Below, piece by piece: positions 5,695 to 9,538 of a DNA stretch of 9,538 nt. Within the stretch, counting starts at the first letter, position 1, and each line of letters begins with the position of its first letter. This DNA comes from Spirochaetales bacterium (GTDB lineage Bacteria > Spirochaetota > Spirochaetia > Sphaerochaetales > Sphaerochaetaceae), in the NCBI GenBank assembly GCA_017614625.1, contig JAGABK010000007.1, positions 1 to 9,538 on the forward strand, written 5' to 3'. A model generated the notes under the pieces. That model ran no database searches, was not told the DNA's origin, and worked only from the letters and a program-made list of their open reading frames with translations. A program made the position numbers and the translations under genes.

Positions 5695-6144
5695 TCAGTC
5701 CTCGACCTTGAATACGGCCTTCTTGACCGGAGCAGGCTCCCCTGAAGCGATGCCTCTCTTGCTCGGCTCGCCCGGGAAGAAGACGGCGAAACGTCCCTGC
5801 GCTGCCTGGAGCACGGTCAGGGGCTCGCCCTGGAAGAATCCCACGTCGGTCTTCTTGTCGTAGGAGGTGCTCTGGTTCTTCAGCTCCCTCCAGCTGGTGC
5901 TCAGAAGCTCCTGCCCGCTCAGGACCACGATAACGTCGGTGCTGTTGAGGTGGTAGGAGAAAGGCTTGTCCGCTGCCGATGTCATGTACTCGGAGATTGT
6001 GTACGTGACCTTGGGGTCCCTGGTCCTGTAGCTGCCCGGGGCCTTGTCGTAGAGCTCGTCGTGGTCCAGCGTGTCGGCGATCACCCTCAGGGCGGGAAGA
6101 ACGGGTATATACATCTCCATCTGGTCAAGCGTATCGAATATCAT
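5695..6144 (-). CDS. YhcH/YjgK/YiaL (DUF386) family protein with altered His motifs
   Basis: 149 aa, the normal length for this cupin-like family (EbgC, YhcH, YiaL), whose members are linked to sialic acid or other sugar use but whose reaction is poorly defined. The N-terminus MIFDTLDQMEMYIPVLP and the C-terminal half (TDVGFFQGEPLTVLQ, then GRFAVFFPGEPSKRGIASG, then EPAPVKKAVFKV) follow the family pattern. The usual FEAHRxYIDIQ block reads FSYHLNSTDVIVV (62-74), keeping one His (H65), and the usual FFPHDxHxPG block reads FFPGEPSKRG (122-131), losing both His. Metal binding may be lost or altered. Its ATG directly abuts the ogg stop (TGAATG) with AAGGAG upstream, so translation is coupled to ogg. 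No sugar genes lie nearby. Confidence 0.82.
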   Translation of the reverse strand: MIFDTLDQMEMYIPVLPALRVIADTLDHDELYDKAPGSYRTRDPKVTYTISEYMTSAADKPFSYHLNSTDVIVVLSGQELLSTSWRELKNQSTSYDKKTDVGFFQGEPLTVLQAAQGRFAVFFPGEPSKRGIASGEPAPVKKAVFKVED

Positions 6145-6924
6145 TCACTTCTCCTTGTAGTTGAAATAGCCGCCGGTGCGGGCATAGTGGAACAGGTACT
6201 GCTGGGCAACGCCTGCGCAGGGTCCGAAGATATCCTTGTCCTGTCCCGGGAAGAACGTGGCCATGACGCGCTTCATCCAGACGTCCATGGGAAAGCAGTC
6301 CAGGCGGTGGCATCCGAACAAGAGCGCGCAGTCGGCCACCTTGGGCCCTATTCCCTTGACCTTCATCAGCATGGCGCGCGCCTGGTCGATGGGCAGGGTC
6401 TTCAGGGCGTCCAGACGGATCTCCCCGTCATGCACGGCCCTTGCCGTGTTGACTATGTAAGGGGCCCGGAATCCCAGTCCCAGCTTCCTGAGGTCGTCCT
6501 CCCTGGCATCGACCAGGGATTCGACGGTGGGGAAACCTCCTGCGCCGTAGAAACCGCACATGCGCGAGATGATGCCCATTATCCTCTTTATATTGTTGTT
6601 CTGGGACACCACGAAGCTGCACAGCGCCTCCCAGGGGTCCTGGTTCAGGATGCGGATGCCCGGGGCGTAGTCGCAGGCCTGCTTCATCACGGGGGAAATC
6701 TCCGAGAACTGTTCCCTGAGCTTTCCGTAATCGGTTCCCATGTCGAAGAAGCCGAACCAGAACGGGTCGTCCATGATGGGGCTCAGGTCGTCCTGCGTCA
6801 CGCGCAGCACCCTGAGGTTCTCCCCTACGCCTGCGCGTACGGTCCAGACCCCGTTCTCCTCGGAGAAGCGGAAGCACTGCCCGCTGGGCAGAGTGTCCTT
6901 CAAGCTCAGTTCATTCCCTGTCAT
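6145..6924 (-). CDS. ogg: OGG1-type 8-oxoguanine DNA glycosylase
   Basis: Base-excision repair enzyme, bifunctional glycosylase/lyase of the HhH-GPD superfamily, removing 8-oxoguanine from DNA. 259 aa. The N-terminal OGG domain includes GQCFRF (15-20), as in GQxFRW. SQNNNIKRI (107-115) carries the Asn pair typical of OGG1. The helix-hairpin-helix VKGIGPKVADCA (189-200) holds the catalytic Lys (K195), and FPMDVWMKRV (211-220) the catalytic Asp (D214). An ATG nine nt upstream is in frame but overlaps the TATAAT box, so the second ATG is preferred; it lies 7 nt after the -10, predicting a leaderless mRNA. Followed without gap by the YhcH-like gene. Divergent from mntP. The alternative AlkA-type 3-methyladenine glycosylase is disfavoured by the Lys and the Asn pair. 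Confidence 0.92.
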   Translation of the reverse strand: MTGNELSLKDTLPSGQCFRFSEENGVWTVRAGVGENLRVLRVTQDDLSPIMDDPFWFGFFDMGTDYGKLREQFSEISPVMKQACDYAPGIRILNQDPWEALCSFVVSQNNNIKRIMGIISRMCGFYGAGGFPTVESLVDAREDDLRKLGLGFRAPYIVNTARAVHDGEIRLDALKTLPIDQARAMLMKVKGIGPKVADCALLFGCHRLDCFPMDVWMKRVMATFFPGQDKDIFGPCAGVAQQYLFHYARTGGYFNYKEK

Positions 6925-6931
6925 GGCCGTC

Positions 6932-6940
6932 ATTATACCA
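6932..6940 (-). promoter_or_regulatory. Consensus extended -10 promoter of ogg
   Basis: TGGTATAAT on the minus strand is a perfect extended -10. The ATG at 6924 begins 7 nt after TATAAT, where transcription should start. The weak -35 region falls about 6955-6960, next to the -35 of mntP, so polymerases on the two divergent genes would exclude each other. Confidence 0.75.
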
Positions 6941-6957
6941 CAACGGGGCGGCCTTGC

Positions 6958-6986
6958 TTAACAAGTCGCGCTTTTCAAGCTATATT
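6958..6986 (+). promoter_or_regulatory. sigma70-type promoter of mntP
   Basis: TTAACA (6958-6963), exactly 17 nt, TATATT (6981-6986); each box matches consensus at five of six positions. The expected start near 6993 leaves a leader of about 3 nt. There is no room for a manganese (yybP-ykoY) riboswitch, which precedes many mntP genes. Confidence 0.75.
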
Positions 6987-6995
6987 AGTATAAGC

Positions 6996-7589
6996 ATGCA
7001 GTGGAATCTGATCTTCTTCCTGAACAGCATCCTCCTGGGCGCGGGCCTTGCAATGGACGCCTTCTCCGTCTCCCTTGCCAACGGCCTTAACGAGCCTGAG
7101 ATGAAGGGCGGCCGCATGAACCTGATTGCAGGCGTCTACGCCGTCTTCCAGTTCGCCATGCCCATGCTGGGCTGGCTCTGCGTGCATACCCTCATCAGCC
7201 TGTTCAACTCGCTTGAGAAGCTCGTTCCCTGGGTGGCCCTGGCCCTGCTGGTTTACATCGGCGGCGACATGATCATGTCCGCCATGAAGGACAACGGCCT
7301 GTCCGAAGACGAAGAAAAAACGAGCCTTCCTTTCGGAAAGCTCGTCGTTCAGGGACTTGCAACTTCAATCGATGCCCTTTCCGTGGGGCTCACCATCGAG
7401 CACTATCCCGTGCAGATGGCCCTTGTCTCGGCCCTGATCATAGGCATCGTCACCCACTTCATCTGCCTCGGCGGCCTTGCACTGGGCAAGCGCTTCGGCA
7501 TGAAGTTCGCGGGCAAGTCCTCCATAGCCGGAGGACTCATCCTGATAGCCATAGGAATCGAGATCTTCGTGCGCGGGATCTTCTTCTGA
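6996..7589 (+). CDS. mntP: Manganese exporter MntP
   Basis: Inner-membrane Mn(II) efflux pump of the MntP (DUF204) family, 197 aa, close to the E. coli length of 188. Six hydrophobic segments fall in two pseudo-symmetric halves, each with a conserved acidic motif: GLAMDAFSVSLANG (D21) and ATSIDALSVGL (D126), which correspond to the metal-pathway Asp residues of the family. A hydrophilic, acidic loop (about 97-113, NGLSEDEEKT) separates the halves. Longer readings from TTG at 6954 run through the promoter and are rejected. The ATG has no Shine-Dalgarno site and sits about 10 nt after the -10. It is the only plus-strand protein gene here, divergent from ogg and convergent with tyrS, with 21 nt between stops and no hairpin there. 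Codon use looks like its neighbours. Confidence 0.95.
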   Translation: MQWNLIFFLNSILLGAGLAMDAFSVSLANGLNEPEMKGGRMNLIAGVYAVFQFAMPMLGWLCVHTLISLFNSLEKLVPWVALALLVYIGGDMIMSAMKDNGLSEDEEKTSLPFGKLVVQGLATSIDALSVGLTIEHYPVQMALVSALIIGIVTHFICLGGLALGKRFGMKFAGKSSIAGGLILIAIGIEIFVRGIFF

Positions 7590-7610
7590 TCCGCACACGT
7601 CCCCGGAACC

Positions 7611-8843
7611 TTATTTCAAGATTACTCTCATGAAGCGCTTCTTGCCTGCGCGCAGGATCAACTCGCCGTCCTTTGCGTCGTCCTTGGTGATGACGGCCTT
7701 GACGTCGGTGATCTTCTGCTCGTTGATGATGCATCCGCCCTGGTCCACAAGGCGTCTGGCATCGCTCTTGGTCGCGCACAGACCTGCCTCGAAGAACAGG
7801 TCCAGAACTCCCTTGCCCTCTCCGAGCTCGATCTCGGCCGTGGGCATTGAGCTCTTGTCGCCTCCGCCTCCGAAAGCGGCCTTGGCGCCTGCGACGGCCT
7901 TGTCGGCCTCTTCCTGGCCGTGGATGATCTTCGTGATCTCATAGGCCAGCCTTGCCTTGGTGTCGTTGACGTTGCGTGCGGGGTCGTCGTACGTGGCAAT
8001 CTCGTCCAGGTCCATGAAGGTGAAGAGCTTCATGAACTTGACGGCATCCGCATCGGCGACGTTGCGCCAGTACTGGTAGAAGTCGTACGGGCTGTACAGC
8101 GTCGGGTCGAGGAAGACCGCACCCTGCTCGCTCTTTCCCATCTTCTTGCCGTCTGCGCGCATGATCAGGTTGAAGGTCAGGCCGAAGCACTCCAGTCCTC
8201 CCATCCTCTGGATCAGGTCGATGCCGGCGACGATGTTGCCCCACTGGTCGGCTCCGCCGATCTGGAGGCGGTTGCCGTAGTTCTTGTAGAGCATGTAGTA
8301 GTCGTACGACTGCAGCAGCTGGTAGTTGAACTCGATGAACGACAGTCCCCTCTCAAGGCGCTGCTTGACGCCCTCGAAGGTGAGCATCCTGTTGACGGAG
8401 AAGTATCTTCCCACATCGCGGAGGAACTCGATGTAGTTCAGGTCCACGAGCCAGTCGGCGTTGTTGACGATGCGTGCACGGCCGTAGCCTGCGGGCGGAT
8501 TCTCGTCGAAGTTGACGACCTTGGCAAGCTGCGCGGCGATGCGCTTGGCGTTCTCTGCAATCGTCTCGGCAGGAAGGATCTTGCGCATCTCGGTCTTGCC
8601 CGACGGGTCGCCGATGAGACCTGTTCCGCCTCCCACCAGGGCCAGGGGGTTGTGCCCCGCCTCCTGCAGATGGTGCATGGCGAAGAACGGGACTATGTGG
8701 CCCACGTGCAGCGAGGGACCCGTGGGGTCGGTGCCGCAGTAGAAGGTGACGGGTTCCCTGTCCATCAGGTCGGACAGGCCGTCGGAATTTGTGCAGTCCT
8801 TGACGAAACCTCTGTCGACAAGGACCTTCAGTGCTTTGTTCAT
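7611..8843 (-). CDS. tyrS: Tyrosyl-tRNA synthetase
   Basis: Class I aminoacyl-tRNA synthetase charging tRNA-Tyr, 410 aa, a full-length bacterial TyrRS. Rossmann catalytic domain: FYCGTDPTGPSLHVGH (34-49) with the HIGH motif as HVGH (46-49), GGGTGLIGDPSGKTEMR (71-87), the tyrosine-binding QSYDYYML (178-185), QIGGADQWGNI (194-204), and KMSKS as KMGKS (234-238). A C-terminal S4 RNA-binding domain covers about 345-405. Its ATG overlaps the glycyl-tRNA synthetase stop as ATGA, so the two are cotranscribed and translationally coupled. Sequence style is closest, from memory, to spirochaete TyrRS (FSVNRML, SFIEFNYQLLQSYD), a tentative taxonomic hint. No T-box or leader is expected as it is internal to the operon. 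No terminator is visible after the TAA. Confidence 0.97.
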   Translation of the reverse strand: MNKALKVLVDRGFVKDCTNSDGLSDLMDREPVTFYCGTDPTGPSLHVGHIVPFFAMHHLQEAGHNPLALVGGGTGLIGDPSGKTEMRKILPAETIAENAKRIAAQLAKVVNFDENPPAGYGRARIVNNADWLVDLNYIEFLRDVGRYFSVNRMLTFEGVKQRLERGLSFIEFNYQLLQSYDYYMLYKNYGNRLQIGGADQWGNIVAGIDLIQRMGGLECFGLTFNLIMRADGKKMGKSEQGAVFLDPTLYSPYDFYQYWRNVADADAVKFMKLFTFMDLDEIATYDDPARNVNDTKARLAYEITKIIHGQEEADKAVAGAKAAFGGGGDKSSMPTAEIELGEGKGVLDLFFEAGLCATKSDARRLVDQGGCIINEQKITDVKAVITKDDAKDGELILRAGKKRFMRVILK

Positions 8844-9538
8844 ACTCTCTTGTATTCCTTTGTCGCCTTTCTGATGGTAGCGACCAGTTCGGAAACGGGA
8901 ACCCTGACCTGCTCCATGGAATCACGGAACCTGAGGGTGACGGTGTTGTCGTTCATCGTGTCGTAGTCGACTGTCACGCAGTACGGCGTACCGATCTCGT
9001 CCTGTCTGCGGTAACGGCGTCCGATTGCACCGCTCTGGTCGTAGAATGTGGCGAATTCGTCGCGGAGCTCGTGCTCCAGCTTGGAGGCGTACTCCGCAAG
9101 TCCGTCCTTCTTGACAAGCGGAAGGACCGCGACCGTGACGGGAGCCACGGACGGATGGAAGTGCAGGACGGTCCTGACGTCTCCGTCGGCGACCTCCTCC
9201 TCGTCATAGGCATCCGAAAGGGCCATGAGGACGTTCCTGGTGAGACCTGCCGATGTCTCGACGACGTATGGGATGTACTTCTCGTTCGTGTCGGGATCGA
9301 GATAGGTCATGTCCTTGCCGGAGAACTTCTGGTGCTGCGTCAGGTCGTAGTCGGTCCTGCTGTGCACGCCCTCGAGCTCCTGCCATCCCATGGGGAACAG
9401 GAACTGGATGTCGTAGGCGTCCTTGACGTAGAAGGCCAGCTCGTCCGGTCCGTGCTGGTGCCATCTCAGGTGCTCCGGATGGATTCCGAGCCTGTTGACG
9501 TAGAAGTTCATCCTCTGCTCGCGCCAGTACGGGAACCA
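8840..9538 (-). CDS. glyQS: Glycyl-tRNA synthetase, single-chain type, C-terminal part only
   Basis: The last 232 residues of a class II glycyl-tRNA synthetase of the homodimeric (alpha2) kind, found in Gram-positives, spirochaetes, archaea and eukaryotes; the 5' half lies beyond the window. Visible catalytic-domain pieces: WFPYWREQRMNFYVNRLGI at the edge, HGPDELAFYVKDAYDIQF, GWQELEGVHSRTDYDLTQH, and class II motif 3 as VVETSAGLTRNVL with its Arg. The anticodon-binding domain begins near PVTVAVLPLVKKD and includes GAIGRRYRRQDEIGTPYCVT. The C-terminus is normal. The stop TGA overlaps the tyrS start (ATGA). Most bacteria use the alpha/beta form, so the single-chain type narrows the taxonomy. 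Confidence 0.97.
   Translation of the reverse strand, partial: WFPYWREQRMNFYVNRLGIHPEHLRWHQHGPDELAFYVKDAYDIQFLFPMGWQELEGVHSRTDYDLTQHQKFSGKDMTYLDPDTNEKYIPYVVETSAGLTRNVLMALSDAYDEEEVADGDVRTVLHFHPSVAPVTVAVLPLVKKDGLAEYASKLEHELRDEFATFYDQSGAIGRRYRRQDEIGTPYCVTVDYDTMNDNTVTLRFRDSMEQVRVPVSELVATIRKATKEYKRV

Noticed and set aside
5950..6993. 347-aa plus-strand open frame
   Set aside because: Antisense to ogg and the YhcH-like gene, both with clear catalytic or family motifs on the minus strand; runs into the mntP promoter.
7920..8966. 348-aa plus-strand open frame
   Set aside because: Antisense to tyrS, which is full length with all motifs on the minus strand.

Overview
The window reads as ordinary bacterial chromosome, GC-rich in the genes (by eye, not computed) with AT-rich promoters. 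The bacterial-type TyrRS, single-chain GlyRS, sigma70-like promoters and Shine-Dalgarno sites exclude archaea. The TyrRS looks spirochaete-like (Sphaerochaeta/Treponema style), while the YhfC-type peptidase and the tRNA-Arg neighbourhood look Firmicutes-like. I leave the phylum open: a Sphaerochaeta-like spirochaete or a gut/rumen Firmicute is most likely. Nearly everything except mntP is on the minus strand.

Layout, low to high coordinates. (1) 1-763: 5' part of a Cof-type HAD phosphatase, running off the edge, with a promoter that predicts a leaderless mRNA. (2) 811-900: ten-unit, 9-bp degenerate tandem repeat. (3) 905-3425: tightly packed minus-strand operon transcribed yhfC-like intramembrane peptidase, then HD-domain phosphohydrolase, then GNAT acetyltransferase, then a Nudix gene broken by one in-frame TAA. 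(4) 3490-4491: a fusion of two GNAT domains whose first half is a close paralog of the operon GNAT. The fusion gene and the yhfC operon share an identical 13-nt promoter core. (5) 4492-5123: no protein gene; AT-rich inverted repeats, a 17-bp direct repeat of the tRNA 3' end, tRNA-Arg(UCU) with promoter and terminator, and a second terminator. (6) 5124-5591: small two-helix membrane protein with an acidic, cysteine-containing tail. (7) 5695-6924: OGG1-type 8-oxoguanine DNA glycosylase directly followed by a YhcH/YjgK/YiaL-family protein. (8) 6958-7589: divergent mntP manganese exporter. (9) 7611-9538: tyrS preceded by the 3' part of a glycyl-tRNA synthetase gene, overlapping by ATGA.

Functionally, the glyQS-tyrS pair is translation housekeeping, and ogg/mntP sit back to back with overlapping promoters, a plausible but unproven oxidative-stress/manganese pairing. 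The yhfC-HD-GNAT-Nudix operon looks like a small-molecule modification cassette of unknown substrate. I see no CRISPR array, transposase, phage gene or clear new defence system. The best leads are the duplicated and fused GNATs with shared promoter cores, the Nudix nonsense codon, the 9-bp repeat array, the tRNA-end direct repeat and the apparently leaderless promoters.
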